Origin: Typha latifolia | Lineage: Eukaryota > Streptophyta > Magnoliopsida > Poales > Typhaceae | DNA length: 64,000 nucleotides | Assembly: GCA_019914945.1 (NCBI GenBank) | Contig: CM034103.1 | Span: 558,001 to 622,000 of the forward strand | Direction of reading: 5' to 3' | Shown here: positions 47,300 through 60,000 of the stretch, piece by piece | How positions within the stretch are numbered: position 1 is the first letter of the stretch | Layout of the letters: every line of letters starts with the position of its first letter | The notes under the pieces: generated by a model | Database searches by the model: none | What the model was told of the DNA's origin: nothing | What the model saw: only the letters and a program-made list of their open reading frames with translations | Position numbers and translations under genes: made by a program

Positions 47300-49500
47300 A
47301 CATAGGCTTAAATAGAAACATTGAAAAAAAAGATATCAGATATATGTATTGAAAAGAACATTATCCAAGCTACAGCTGAATTAGGAAATGCCGTGAATGT
47401 CAATTGAGACTTCATACATATGATATCTTTACCATGGCGCAGCTGCAAATGGAGATAAATGGAGAATCAATGAAATCCACAATGTTAATAAGACCTTCAC
47501 AAAGGTCAGTGTCAGCTCTTAAATATGCACATGTTTGATGCCATAAAAGGTTACTAACCTAATATCCAACATGAGACAAACTGGTGTATGTCATTTGCAA
47601 ATGATACTATGCCCCAGTTGGTGCAGGACTAGTGTAATGGCAGGTTACTAAATATTTTTTCTGCTCAACAAATACATTGCTCAAGGTAAAAGTAAATCAA
47701 TCTTATACCTACCAGGAATACTGAAGAAATGAGCTGTACTATTAGTAGGTATTAGAAGTAACCATAGAAACCTTTTTGTATTTTATGCAAACAAATAAAT
47801 TGATAAAAATGTCTCTGACTGGATAAGGGAGGCATGGGTGAAATGATGATGCACCTTTCAGGTATCTGTTACCAATCTAGCTCCTGATATCACAGATTTT
47901 CAAAAGCAATGAAGTTACTATAAATTATAACCATACAACATCGGATCCCTGGATGTATAGACAAGTAGACAACTGGAAACAAGACAGGCACAAAAAAGAA
48001 AAATTCAATGGAGTCTCTTGTCAGGGACTTTTATTTCAAGGAAAGTTATCAAGCATACAGGGAAAGCTGGAAACATTCTGCATGCTAAAAGGATTGATTG
48101 TCACCATATAGTACTGCAAGGACCTCATGTTATGTCCTTACTATATTCTGTCACTTTGTACACGGCATCAAAGATTCTAATTCTACCTTCACCATCTAGA
48201 CAATCATAGGCAATATGTACAAAAATAAGTCCTTATAAAAACGAAGAAAGAGACGATTTCACTGAATGGCACAGTAAAAAAAGAAAAAGAAAAAGAAAGA
48301 GCTTGCTCAATTGGCCCTCCTATGCTAACGCCTACTTTCTCTTCATTTCGTATTGGCTGTCTTGCGTTTCTAATAAGTTGTTTAATAGTTGACATGTTGT
48401 ATGTATATATCTGTATATAGAATAAAATGAGTTGGTTTAGATCGATCTTAACATAGACAAATGAAGAATCCAGCTCAATGCATGTGATATTTGAGGTTGT
48501 TTCCAAGTTTCAACTTTCAAATTGTGTTTCCAGAAATAGGACAGTCAGTAGAAAGTAGAAACAACCATCATGCTATAGTATAGATGATAATCCCCTTCTT
48601 ATCTCATGTCCAATTGTTCCACGGCAAGGGTGTATCAATCCCTCTCATGACATAGAAGATTTTCATAAAAAGGACTTTCAATATTTTTACTAGACCTGCC
48701 CTCTCTCATATAGCCAGCCTGGGAGCAGGAATCTCTATGAAGGGAAAGTCGCAATATATGTTATGAAGACTTGACGAGGCAAAAAGAAAGCAAGTAAAGC
48801 ATAAACATAGGTGGCAAGGATCTTCACGGCACATATCTAGCAACTGGGCATTTGTATGCACTAATGTGTTCCGTACAAAAATAAATTGATGATGTTCAAA
48901 GCAAAATATCCACGACCTTCCTCCATTACTCACTTACATTTTCTGCAACTCCAATCCATGCCACCAGAGCAAATAAAAGAGTCCACGGTCAGACTAGGTG
49001 ATGCATCTATATATACAAGATTAAACGTAGCTCCTAACAGGAGCATCAAAATATTTTATGAAGCACACAGAAGAAGAGAAAGGTCCAGGATAACATGGAG
49101 GAAGAACAAGCCACATAGGCATCGGAAACTAAGAATATCACAAAAGTTAAACCAGAAATAAAATAATGTGTGAACGAGTGATTCATATAATTGCCGTTCC
49201 ATTATTAACTCATATCCAATTAGAACGTCTCAGACTATCGTGCATCATGTTACATCACTGCATGTGCAAGTTTTAAAAACTGCTTGGCGTAGTTATAGTA
49301 ATTGACCAATCTAAGTATCGCAATGAACATAGAGACTTCATAGTCATACCGATCAATTAACAAGCAAACATTCTCGCCTTAAATCAGCAAATGGATTTTC
49401 AATTAACATAGGAACTACATTTGCTAATTACCACTGCTACTACTGAAGACAGGCACAAAAAGGAAGAAGAAGAAAAAAAAAAAATTCTAACATGAACCAG
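47300..49500. other. Region without a recognised gene, 3' of the RING gene
   Basis: AT-rich with several splice-like sites on the minus strand and no long frame. It could be intron and 3' UTR sequence of the RING-H2 gene, whose transcript appears to have a donor just after the stop codon. Otherwise nothing was identified. Confidence 0.4.
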
Positions 49501-49521
49501 ATGAAGAAAAGGAAAAGGATT

Positions 49522-49527
49522 ACTCAC
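49522..49527 (-). other. Splice donor in the 3' UTR of the RING gene
   Basis: Reads GTGAGT on the minus strand, in the context TTGG|GTGAGTAA, 29 nt beyond the stop codon at 49557. It would start a 3' UTR intron. The distance is short enough that the first junction alone should not trigger nonsense-mediated decay. Confidence 0.45.
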
Positions 49528-49556
49528 CCAAGTACAATTCTGTACTCCAATTATTC

Positions 49557-50657
49557 TCAATCCAAATCCTCTTGCCGGGTCTCAGTTTGCCCGCCAGAAT
49601 TCCCATCAGCACCACCACTTCTGCCACCATCACTCTGCCCACCGCCTCTAACATTGCTAGGTTCAGCTTGTGATCCAAAAGCCCTAAACGGCCACGGAAG
49701 TGAAATCCTAAACCTCCTTTCGACCATTCTTGGTCCAGGAGAATTCCCATCCCTTGAAGCCCCTGGTGACGATCCAGCAGAGCTATCAGAATTACCTGCA
49801 CCTGCCGCCGCCGCCCCACTTGCAGGAGCAGCAGGAACTCCCGATCTCCGCTGCTCGTTATCTGGATCATCCGTCGGCAACTCATACCGGCAAACCGGGC
49901 AAGAACTATGCAACTCGAGCCATGGCAGGATGCAATCCTTGTGGTAGATGTGCTTACATGGCATCTGTTTCGCCTCCACCCCAATCTCGAACGTGTCCTT
50001 GCACACGGCGCACTGTGCCTCATCCGACGCGAGCAACTCCTCCGAGATCTTGATGTCCGGGAGGGCGTTGACGGCTGATTTGGACGCCGGCGGCGTGCCG
50101 TAGCGGTTGGGGTCGTTCTCTGCAAGCTGCTGGATGAGCTGCTCGAGCCCGGGGCCGATGAAGTAATCCCCGAGGCTACCGCCCCCGGCCATAATCGGGC
50201 CTCCCTCGAGGACGACCTGTATATTGGCGCCGCCGGAAAGGAGCTGGTGGAAATGGTCCTGGAGAAAGGTCATAGGGTTGAAAGGGGCGCCGCCGCCGGA
50301 GACAGCGACGGATCGAAAGGGGGATTGATCGGATCCAAATATAACGGAGACGTCGCTGGGTTGTCGGAGGTCGAAGCTAGCGGCAGAAGGAGACGGCGAG
50401 GAGAACAGGAAGGGGAAAGGGGAGGGAGAGGAGGATGACGAGAGGAAGAAAGAGTCGGAAGAGGGGAAGGAAAAGAAGGGATGAGGGTTAGTATTAGGAT
50501 TAGGGCTTTCGAGCTCCTCCACGAAGCCGCCATGACAGAGAGGGCAAGTGACGTCGGCGTCCGGCGAGGAGGGGACGACCGTCACGTTGGCTTCGCACTG
50601 GTGGCAGAAATAGCGCTGCGGCGCGGGGGTTCCGCCGAATAAAGGGGCGGAGGACAT
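49557..50657 (-). CDS. RING-H2 E3 ubiquitin ligase with N-terminal zinc ribbon (RING1-like)
   Basis: One uninterrupted coding exon, 366 aa. Cys18, Cys21, Cys38 and Cys41 form the N-terminal zinc ribbon (YFCHQC, CPLC) of the plant RING1-like group, related to animal RNF115/RNF126. A Ser/Pro/Phe-rich linker follows, then the conserved FNPMTFLQDHFHQLL, GDYFIGPGLEQLIQQLAEND and RYGTPPASKSAVNALPDIKI segments. The RING-H2 finger uses Cys216, Cys219, Cys234, His236, His239, Cys242, Cys253 and Cys256, all present. The tail contains RISLPWPFRAFG and Gly/Ser-rich sequence. It should act as an E3 that recruits an E2 through the RING; substrates are unknown. A strong GTGAGT donor lies 29 nt after the stop codon, so the 3' UTR is probably spliced. 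Confidence 0.93.
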   Translation of the reverse strand: MSSAPLFGGTPAPQRYFCHQCEANVTVVPSSPDADVTCPLCHGGFVEELESPNPNTNPHPFFSFPSSDSFFLSSSSSPSPFPFLFSSPSPSAASFDLRQPSDVSVIFGSDQSPFRSVAVSGGGAPFNPMTFLQDHFHQLLSGGANIQVVLEGGPIMAGGGSLGDYFIGPGLEQLIQQLAENDPNRYGTPPASKSAVNALPDIKISEELLASDEAQCAVCKDTFEIGVEAKQMPCKHIYHKDCILPWLELHSSCPVCRYELPTDDPDNEQRRSGVPAAPASGAAAAGAGNSDSSAGSSPGASRDGNSPGPRMVERRFRISLPWPFRAFGSQAEPSNVRGGGQSDGGRSGGADGNSGGQTETRQEDLD

Positions 50658-51195
50658 CGTCGACGAAGAAGAGATCGAGAAGAAAATACCGAGAGGTGCA
50701 GAGGTTAGGGAGGAAGGAGATGAAGGGATGCTTTGAGAAGGGGGGGGTCCTACGTGGACTTTGGAGGAATGGACGGCTTTAGATGGTTCTAGAAGCGTTG
50801 GATTACAAGAGTTTACTGTTCAGATACCGATGTCTGACGTAATAATTACACCCCGGGAACAGTCTCGAAGCTCGATGCTTTCGTCAATTTTAATCTAATA
50901 AATAATGCTGCCTATTTTCCTATTCAAATAAAATTTAGTTTATTGACCAATAACATTACCTTGCTGAATATTATTCTCAGAGAAAAAAAAAATTACAGTG
51001 CTAAATACACCATCTCTCATGCTAATTTACTTAACCGTAAGTATCGCAAACTTAAGGAATGATTTGCTCTAATGATACATTCATTATAAAGCAGAAGAGA
51101 TTTGGCGTCTGCTCGCAAATATGAGTATGAACTCATTATTCTTTGGGCTCGGAAAATTTGGCTACAATGCTCAAATATATCTGCACTTCATGGTA

Positions 51196-54100
51196 TCAGG
51201 CAGCCCAGTCCTCATCACTGTCATCCTGAAATAATCAAATATAATTTGAATGATGCATTAGTGAAAAAAAAAAAAATACTACGAAGAACTAACAGAAGTA
51301 AATGATGTGGACAAAGAATTCGTGCATATTTTGTATGTCAAAACTTCTCAAAAGCATGTTTGTCAAAAGAGCAAATTCTCGACCGTAAAAAGAACCGGAA
51401 AAGAATTGATGATAAGCATCAGATAGATATATGCATAATGTTTGGTTAGATAATTTACCTGGGAGTTGCTTGATATATCTTCTATCTCATCATCTTCTAC
51501 CTACAAGAATATCAGGAATGAACAATATTTATGATGACCAACAACCTAACTCAATAGTGAAGCAAAAAATTTCAATGAATTACTCATCAAGTTGTACCTG
51601 AAACTTCTGTTTCCTCGGAGTTCCTTTCCCTACATTTATGTCAATCCAAAAGTTATGTACTTTCTATTAATGAGCCACATGTAACTGGAAACAAATGTTA
51701 TAGCGAAGACAACTCACAAAATGCATCCAATTGGCTTACCAAAAAGAAGCAAATAGTAAAAATTTATTATTTTTCACTGGAACTTTATTTTGCAGACATG
51801 CATGTATTATATCCTTAATTGTTGGTGCATCCATGTGTATGTGTATTCACAGATATATATAGTCAACTAGAGGGTTTATAATGCATAAGGTTTATGTTCA
51901 TTTTTTCATCTGACTAGCATATTTAGTAACTGATGCCAGAAAATTAGTACTATCTACTAACCACTCTTTTTTCTGCTTGCTCGAGACTGCTTCATAGTTG
52001 ATCCTTTTGCCTACAGATGGGAAAAATCTTTACTATAGTTTAGCATATTTAGATGGTTCATGGACATTGCCTTGACTCAACAATGACCAAGAACTAAAAG
52101 TTGCAAGTTTATATACTTTGTATGAATCCATACTTGTGATTCAGTTGGTACTTGCTTTGAATTTGACCGTTGCCTCTTACTAGCAGGACCTGATAAAAAA
52201 GGCCCTAAATCAAATTAAAAAGAGGATAGATAGTTTCGCCTAAGAAAATAGAGAATCAGTAATATGATGAAAGAAGGAAAGCAGAAAAGCTATAAAAAAG
52301 AACCTTTTGGTCCAGAAGAAGCTTTTCTACTGCTCTTGGATCTCTGAAATAGCAAAAGCCACATAAGAAGATGAGACATGTAAAAGGGTGACAAATGATC
52401 TGGTAGTGTACACTTTTTCACATCGATAGTTGTCTTCCTAATTTCTATATCATGAAAGAGATGAGACATACATGAAATGCATGCAGATATGTCAAATCAT
52501 ACAAAGTAAACCGATACTCATATATATATGTCAATAGACAGTTCCAGGCAAAAAAGATACTGCTATTTGAAAATTGGAGATGCATTAGTCTCATTTATGA
52601 GCATCAGCATTAATGACACATTTTTATACCCTGTAAAAAAATGTTCTTGTGCCTTCTAAAAGAAATAATAAACGCTGCTACTATTCCATGCCAGCAGAAA
52701 CCAGCACAAGTATTGAATCATAAACATCCATATATTCGAGCAATAAATTGTTACTTAAATGACAGTTTCAGGGGAAAAAATGAATGGACTAAGAAAATTG
52801 GGAAGCTTGGGAAAATGCTGTTTCAAACATGTAAATGACTTGGTATTCCTTCCTCACCTTATCCATTACTTTCTCAAACATGTCAGACAAAGTGGCCTGA
52901 ACTAGCGGCCCCATTTTATTGGTGAGATTTTCTTCATTTTTCAATGCCACAGAAGATTGCTCTACTGTTTCTGTTGAATGGCTTTTCTCGTTCGCCAATG
53001 AAATATCGGAAACAAGATTATTTGGAGTTGCCTGGTTGAAGTCTTTTATCTGTGCTATTAATCATAGAGTTAAGGTAGCAACTGTACTTGAAAACAGAAA
53101 ATGCCAAGACAGCCAATTTGTACTATTACTTTCATCTGAGTATTATCAACAAAAATATAATGCACCAATTAAACTAATTTGAGGTTTTCAAAATTCAGGG
53201 AAGACTAGATAGTTCAGTATAAACTATATGAACAGTATGGATATTTCCCAAACTGGAGCTTGTAGATGCCTTGCCATTGCTGCAGTTCAACTTCTCATCT
53301 AGTTCTGCTGCAACCTCAGCATCACTAGCAGCTGAATCATCTCCAGAAGATGGGTCTGCATAACTGGATACAGATGATGATAAAAAAAGCAGTTCTAGTT
53401 ATAACTAAGGGAGTAATTACCTATGAACAGTACCTACTGTATAAATATACCAAGTTATAGAACATTAATTTCATGGTCCAAAAAGTAATGATCAAGAATC
53501 ACCAAGCACGGATGGAAGCATCATTATATGATGTCCACCATGGAAATTAAACAATAAGAATAGAAAATAGTATGACGTTGACTGTGGCATCAACTGAAAC
53601 AATCACATCAGAGAAGAAAAACTATCAAGTCAGCAGTATGTCAGCTGGTAACTAATAAGTAAAATAATAGTGTCCTAGTGCAGATTCCTGCCATGCAGGA
53701 TCTCAGGAAGCCAAACAAATACAGTCTTGCCATTATTTAACATAGATACTGTTTTCGCATCAACAAATAGCTCATAACTAATGAGCACTAAAGGAAAAAG
53801 GATATTTCTGCATGGTACATGCTGAAAATTTCCTCCATTGCCTGACAGTCACAAAGTCAGGCTATTCTTTATTGAAAAGAGAAGGCTTCAAATTAAACTA
53901 CTTGAGCCAGCTTGCTAACATATTATTGAATTATTGAAGATCATTAAGGATCACAATTCAGAAGTTCTTTCTTCTTCCATCCGTGATCGATTCAAAATTA
54001 AACAGTATGCTAACTCAAAGTGTCCTGACGTATGACAAGAGAACAAAGAATAATAGAAATGCAGTGGCTGACCAACTAATAATTCATCATTGCAGTGAAT

Positions 54101-55526
54101 AGCTCTGCTAATCTGCTTTGACAAATAACAGAACTTACTTCCTGAGCATTACAACGAAAAAAAATGCAGAGTTCAGAGCAATTAATAGAACATTGATTCA
54201 AATGCTATTAAAGATTACAAAACCAAATAAGTGCTCCATGTGATAAAGATAGTGACTCCAAACATTAAAGGTATGTCTGGCAACTGGTAGACATGAATAA
54301 CAGTATATCAGCAGGGCAGTGTAAAAGTTGACAAACTATGTAATTGTTACCTTAACTGCTTTCCAGCAGTTCTAGCTGACTGTCGAACTGAAACAACTTC
54401 GGTCACATTTTTCATATTTTTCTTAGATTTCCCATAGGAATCCTCGGGTATATCAACCAAATCAGCAACAGGGGAAAGAGGTTCCATGCAATCTTTCACA
54501 GGGTTATTAGCAGACGATGTATCTTCACTTAGAGCACCTGCCCCTCCTTTAAAATCATTGTCTGCTACACATTTTCCCTGGTATATCAAATAAATAAAAA
54601 GAGAGTAAAATGCAATTATTGACTCATTGATGTAAATATAATACAAGAATAGAGTTAAAACAAAATATGGATCAAACATCATTGAAGCCTTTAGGAAACT
54701 CAAGTTGGAGTTCTTCTGGATTTTCCTCTTTTAACCCAATCCACCAAGCTTCGGAAAATACAATCTGTCAAAAATGTTGGTAAAATTAAAATTATTATTT
54801 GTATCTACCAAAATAGACAACTAGTTGGGACCTGCGGCTTCTTATTACTGTTATTGTCGATTGTCAATAGCAAGAACCTAAATATTTAGCTAAAAATCAA
54901 ATGAAAGCAAGAAAATTTTCAAAGGAGAACTCAAAGTATAATGCTATTGAGACTAACCAGGCTCTCGAAGATATCCTCACACATCACACCCTTCGACGAT
55001 CTCGTGAGTTGCAGAGTCAGGTACTTATTCTTCGGATACACATGCGTACCAAATAACTTCATCCGACCCTAAAAAGAACAATTTAGTCAATATCTGAGAA
55101 TATTCCTATACAATTGGAGACGGAGAAGGTTCATGGGAGAGGTTTTCTCAAATAACACTAAAATGTAAGTGGTAATATGCAAAAACATAGAAGTATTGAG
55201 TTCGACCAGACCTGAGGAAACTCGAGGTAGAGGATCGGGTTCTTGGTAGCGAGGTCCGCGAGCTCGCCGACGCGGCCGCCGGAGACAGGTGCGAGGAGGC
55301 CGGGGAAAGAGAAGAGAAAGCGGCCCTTCCTCTGCCCCCGCTTGACAATATCGCGGCCTTCGAGCTTGACGACGGTATTGGAGGGATCGAGAGGGGAGGC
55401 GGGCTTCGATGGTCCACCTCGGCGGAGGAGCTTCTTAGAGAAGGCGAGCGACCTCAGCCGCCTCTTCTCGTCCGCCTCTGGATCCGACGGCTGCGGGTTC
55501 TCCTCCTTCGCGCTCTTCTTCACCAT
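51196..55526 (-). CDS. RHL1: DNA-binding protein RHL1 (ROOT HAIRLESS 1), topoisomerase VI complex subunit
   Basis: Twelve minus-strand exons: 55526-55212, 55068-54958, 54764-54678, 54577-54351, 53363-53234, 53031-52858, 52343-52304, 52189-52134, 52010-51962, 51629-51598, 51500-51459 and 51225-51196, about 430 aa. The fifth exon's donor is weak and could be 9 nt further on (53225). The conserved core matches RHL1: GQRKGRFLFSFPGLLAPVSG, LATKNPILYLEFPQGRMKLF, YPKNKYLTLQL, IVFSEAWWIGLKEENPEE, and near the end LVQATLSDMFEKVMDK. The tail is basic and Ser/Lys-rich with an acidic end (DDSDEDWAA). RHL1 works with the TOP6A/TOP6B/BIN4 complex in the nucleus and is needed for endoreduplication, cell size and root hairs in Arabidopsis. 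Its ATG lies inside the last codons of the upstream small ORF, so both are probably on one transcript. Confidence 0.92.
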
Positions 55527-55759
55527 TCTTTGTCCAACTTTTTGCGGAGGTAGTCTTTGAGGAATTGCCTCCGGGCCTCGGTGCGGGCTTGCTGTGGGGC
55601 AACGTTGGCGTAGGAGAGGTGGGTGCCGACGGCGATTAGGGCGACGCCGGTGACGAAGACGCAACCCGTCGCCCCAAGCTGCTTCGGTGTCGGGGGGAAG
55701 TGCCACATTATCTGCTGCCCTTGATGGTACGGCCGGGGTTTTGGGTAGCCGTGGAACAT
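55520..55759 (-). CDS. Small single-pass membrane protein ORF overlapping the RHL1 start
   Basis: A 79-aa frame from ATG 55759 (MFHGYPKPRPYHQGQQIMWH); an in-frame ATG at 55819 would give 99 aa. It contains PPTPKQLGATGCVFVTGVAL followed by IAVGTHLSY, one clear hydrophobic span at about residues 29-46, then a charged tail (ARTEARRQFLKDYLRKKLDK, EW). Its stop overlaps the RHL1 start in ATGGTGA: ATG of RHL1 at 55526-55524 and TGA at 55522-55520. The composition and layout look like a genuine small membrane protein, perhaps organellar, and not a random leader frame. I do not recognise a named family. RHL1 would be translated by leaky scanning or reinitiation, or from a separate shorter transcript. 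Confidence 0.65.
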   Translation of the reverse strand: MFHGYPKPRPYHQGQQIMWHFPPTPKQLGATGCVFVTGVALIAVGTHLSYANVAPQQARTEARRQFLKDYLRKKLDKEW

Positions 55760-55973
55760 AGATCGATGCGATAAAAAAAGACGAGCCCTCTCTGGACCCA
55801 AACAGCACTTTGAGTCCATTTTGGGTGGGTGTAGGCGGACCCTGGTCAAATGAGCACCATCAAGTATAAATATTTTCTCTATTTTTTTTTTATTTCTAAT
55901 AAAAAGACCAACGAAGAAAGTTGGCTAAATCAAATCTTTATATACGAAAACCTTATAATACTACAGGAATGTA

Positions 55974-56453
55974 AGGGTGTAAACTAGCCGAGCCACGGAA
56001 CAACTTGAGCAGAGCCTCAAAATAATTTGAGTTGAGCCCCACTCAAGCCAGATCGGGCCTGAGTCAAATTTGAGTTTGAAATAAGTTTATTATCAAGTAT
56101 CATTCAAGCTTAGTCGGATTAAGCCGAACCGAACTAGATCGAGCCAAAAAATAAGAAAAAAGAGGAGGAGGTAGGGCAGTGCGATTGCTTGCTGTTGTTG
56201 AAGGAAGAAGAGGCAGTACCGCAGCGGCTTGCCGCTACCGAAGGAAGAGGAAAGAAGAAGAAGAAAGCAGCTGCCAAAGAAGGAGGAGGAGGCGCACCGC
56301 AACAGAAGGACAATGCGGCATCGTCGCATCGCGACGGAGAACGAGACAAAGATTTATACCGAGCTGGCTCTAGCTCAAGCTCATCTTAGCTTTCACCAAA
56401 CTAATCTGTGTCTGAGCTAAGTCCGAGCTGTTCATCGAACTTGACAGCCCTAC
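55974..56453. repeat. Dispersed repeat with GGGTGTAAAC...GAGC-rich ends and a GA-rich core
   Basis: The left part (AGGGTGTAAACTAGCCGAGC) and right part (GAGCTGTTCATCGAACTTGA, then CAGCCCT) carry inverted, GAGC/GCTC-rich sequence typical of a widespread plant transposon-derived repeat. Many short GAGTTTGA and GAGCC motifs lie in both flanks. The centre, about 56155-56345, is a purine-rich GAAGGAAGAGG block that looks like an insertion or captured fragment. It lies in the spacer between the RHL1 unit and the JmjC gene. Confidence 0.5.
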
Positions 56454-57004
56454 TCGATCACGGATGATAAGGAAGCCCACGCCTAAATCACCGCGCACTC
56501 TTTAACGACCTTTCTTCCAAACTTCTCACCGTTTATTTATTCGGTGCTTCTTCAACTACACTGGAGCAGTTTTCATAGCTACCATTGAGACAGTAAGTTG
56601 TACCACCGGAACAACCACGCTAAAACCGTCGAAACCGCCGGGGCGAGACCGGCAGGCAGGTCGGCCGCTGGTTTTCCCGAGTTCGAAATTTGAAATCGCG
56701 ATCCGAGCCCGCGGGCTGGGCTCCTCTAACGTGAGCCTTCCCGCTACATCTCATCGTCGAGGCCCCTCTAAAGTCGACACGTGTCCACGGGCAGCCGGGT
56801 CGACGTGATCGCGCCTCGAATCGCCGAGTCGTTTCCTCCGACTTAATAATATATCGCGCCAAACCGCCACATCTCCACGATTCACCCCTAATAAGTTTCC
56901 CGTAGTGTCGTGGGGCTCGTTTCCCCTTCCATTTCGTATAAGAAAAGCCCGAGTTCGAGTTCAGAAGGTTGGAAATTTCTAGTTTCTCTCAATCTTTAGT
57001 GGTA

Positions 57005-60000
57005 ATGGGCGGAGAGAGGGAGAAGAAGGCCGCGACGCCGCCGGATGAGGAGAGATGCACGAGGAGCGACGGGAAGTCGTGGCGGTGCAGGAACCGGAGG
57101 GCCGGCGGAGTGAGCTTATGCGAGGATCACCGTCTCAAGCAATTGTTGAAGAAGACGACGAAGGACGGAGCTAGGGTTTCTTCTTCCGAAGAGGAGAGGG
57201 AAGAAACGGAGACGAAGAAGGTGAGGAGGAGGGGGAGGGGGAGGAAGCCCGTGAAGAGGGTGTTGTCGAGTGGGGAGGAGAACGATACATTCGCGTCGGT
57301 GAGAAGCGATCCGTGCTTGGTTTCGAATTCTATTTCTTACTTTTGGTTCTCTTTCTAAAATTCTTTTGTGATTTCTCGGGATTCTGAGGGTAGGATGATG
57401 GAGATTGCGGAAAACATAAGATTTTGAAGGTGAGAAAGAAGCGACAGACGAAGAAGGCGAAGAAAGGGGAGGATTCAAATGTTGCTTCTTCTTCTGCTGC
57501 TCGATCTAACCTAAGTTCAAGTAAAATCCAAGATGGCAACGAGAGCTCTGATGTATTTTGATTTCTTTCCTTCTGAGCAAAATTTGATTAGTTACTTTGC
57601 TGCGGTCTTGTGAACGCTCATGGTTCAATTGATCGTCTGGTCTCTGCGTTTGTTCAGAAAAAGAAGAGAAGGATGCTTACTGGAGGTGACGCCTTAATGT
57701 GCCATCAGTGCCAGAGAAATGACAAAGGAAGGGTAGTGTGGTGCAAGTTGTGCACAAGGAAGAGGTTCTGCGTCCCATGCATGACCCGATGGTTTGTGAA
57801 ACACTTCTTTTACCTTTTCTTTTCCATGCATTGTTCTCTTTTTAGTTAATATCTTTAACACAGATGATCATAGAGTTATGAGTTGATTCGTTGCCTCATT
57901 TGCAGTTTCTTTAGAATCTTGGGTTGTAGAAACTCAGAATATGCACTTCAAGTTCTTGTTTCCAAAGAGTTGTGCGCTTACAATTTGTTTAGCCTTAGAT
58001 TATGGCATTACTGCTAGATGATTCATCATAGTATTTCACTGGTAGTGTGTCACAAAATTTTTCTTCTATTCCAGTTATTTGGTTAGTTAGGTTTAAGGAT
58101 AACATATCCTGTATGGATAAAATTAATTGCTTAATCTTGGGTTGCTATAAACAGGTATCCTCATTTACAGGAGGATGAATTTGCAGAGAAGTGTCCAGTT
58201 TGCCGCAACAATTGCAATTGTAAGGGTTGCTTGCGCATGAGAGGTCTTCCTGAGGTCTGCATTTACTATTAGTGATTTCTTTTCTCTTTTTTCTGTCCCT
58301 CTGCTTCCTGAATTACTGCATATGTGGACTTTATTTGATGACCGGTTCATTTTTAACATCAGCCCCCAAAAAAGGATATCTCAAAAGCTGCTCGAGTACG
58401 ATATTATTGTTATATTGCAGACAAGTTGCTCCCTTGGTTGATAGAATTCCGGCAGGAGCAGATGATTGAGAAGGAAATTGAGGCTAAAATTCAAGGTATT
58501 ACTAATCTGGTCTGGAGATCAAGTTTATGGCTTTTGGCCAGATCCTTCCTTTTTCTTGATTTTACTTGATCATTGATTCCATATTATTTTCTCTTCTAGG
58601 TGTTGCTGCCACTGCTTTAAAGTTGCAACAAGCTGTATGCGATCAGGATGAGCGGGTTTACTGGTAAAGATATTCTTTTTGCATATTAATTACTATATAT
58701 GTGTACTGCCTGAATGTTGCCCAAATATCTGATCTCTTGAATCATCTGGAGCAGCAACAATTGCAGAACCTCCATTGTTGATTTCCATAGGAGCTGTCCT
58801 AGTTGTGCATACGACTTATGCCTAATGTGTTGCCGGGAGCTTCGTGAGGGTCTGATTCCCGGAGGGGAAAAGATAGAGCTTGCGCAGTATGAAGATAGAG
58901 GTAGGGAGTACATATTTGGGGTAACTCCTCGTCGCAATAATAAATCACGGGATAGAACATCCAGGAGGTTTGTTGATATGTCGACAGGTCGCAAAACACC
59001 TGTTGGCAAAGCTCCTCTTGAAGAATGGAAAGCAAACCGTGATGGTAGCATACCTTGCCCACCAGTGGAAATGGGAGGTTGTGCTAGTTCTGTATTAGAA
59101 TTGAAGTGCATGATTCCTGAGAAATTGCTGCCTGATTTAGAAGAGAAAGCTGCAGCAATCGTTAGGAACAAAAAGATATCAAAATTCAAGGACAGCGGCA
59201 AATGTTGTTTGTGCTTTGATGATACTAGCAAAATAAATTCTAGTGGTGCAATATTGCGACTAGCTGCTAATAGAGAGAACTCTGATGATAACTTTCTCTA
59301 TTGCCCAACTGCCAAAAATATTAAAGATGCAGAATTAGAACATTTCCAGAAGCATTGGGTGATGGGTGAGCCAGTTATTGTTCGTGATGTGCTGGAGCTT
59401 ACTTCTGGTCTGAGCTGGGAACCGATGGTGATGTGGCGTGCACTAAGGGAGAAGACACAGGGCAAGGCACAATCTGAGCAGTTCGCTGTAAAGGCCATTG
59501 ATTGTCTTGATTGGTGTGAGGTTTGTTATAAAGTATCAATATATCATCATAGCACCAATTCTGTGATAAATCTGGCATGATACTTTTGTGATCAAGGAAT
59601 CTGATGTGTGATAGTCGTCTCATATTATTTTGTTGACTTTATCTTTTTCTGAGACGAAAAGCTCTGTTGCTACTTGAAGGATGCTCTTTACATACTTGAA
59701 TGGTCTTTTTTTTTTTTTATGTGTTTTATGCATCAATATTAATTTTTCTATGATAAAATATCAGCCAAGATTAGTTTGCTTATCAGTTCACCGAGCCTAT
59801 TAGTTTCTATAATACATTATATCGGTATATGCCACTGTATATTTATTTTCTCATTAGTTCACAATATCTAATTAAGAAATACTCATCTATTTTGATCTGG
59901 GTTTTCCCTTCTTTGCTTTGTCCCAGGTATCTTTTATTTCCTTATTTTACATTATTGGTCTTGTCTGAGTTATTGAATTTCATGAAACATATCAAGATGC

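Noticed and set aside
56179..56420. Overlapping short frames in all three plus phases
   Set aside because: They arise from a purine-rich simple-sequence block, which rarely contains stop codons.
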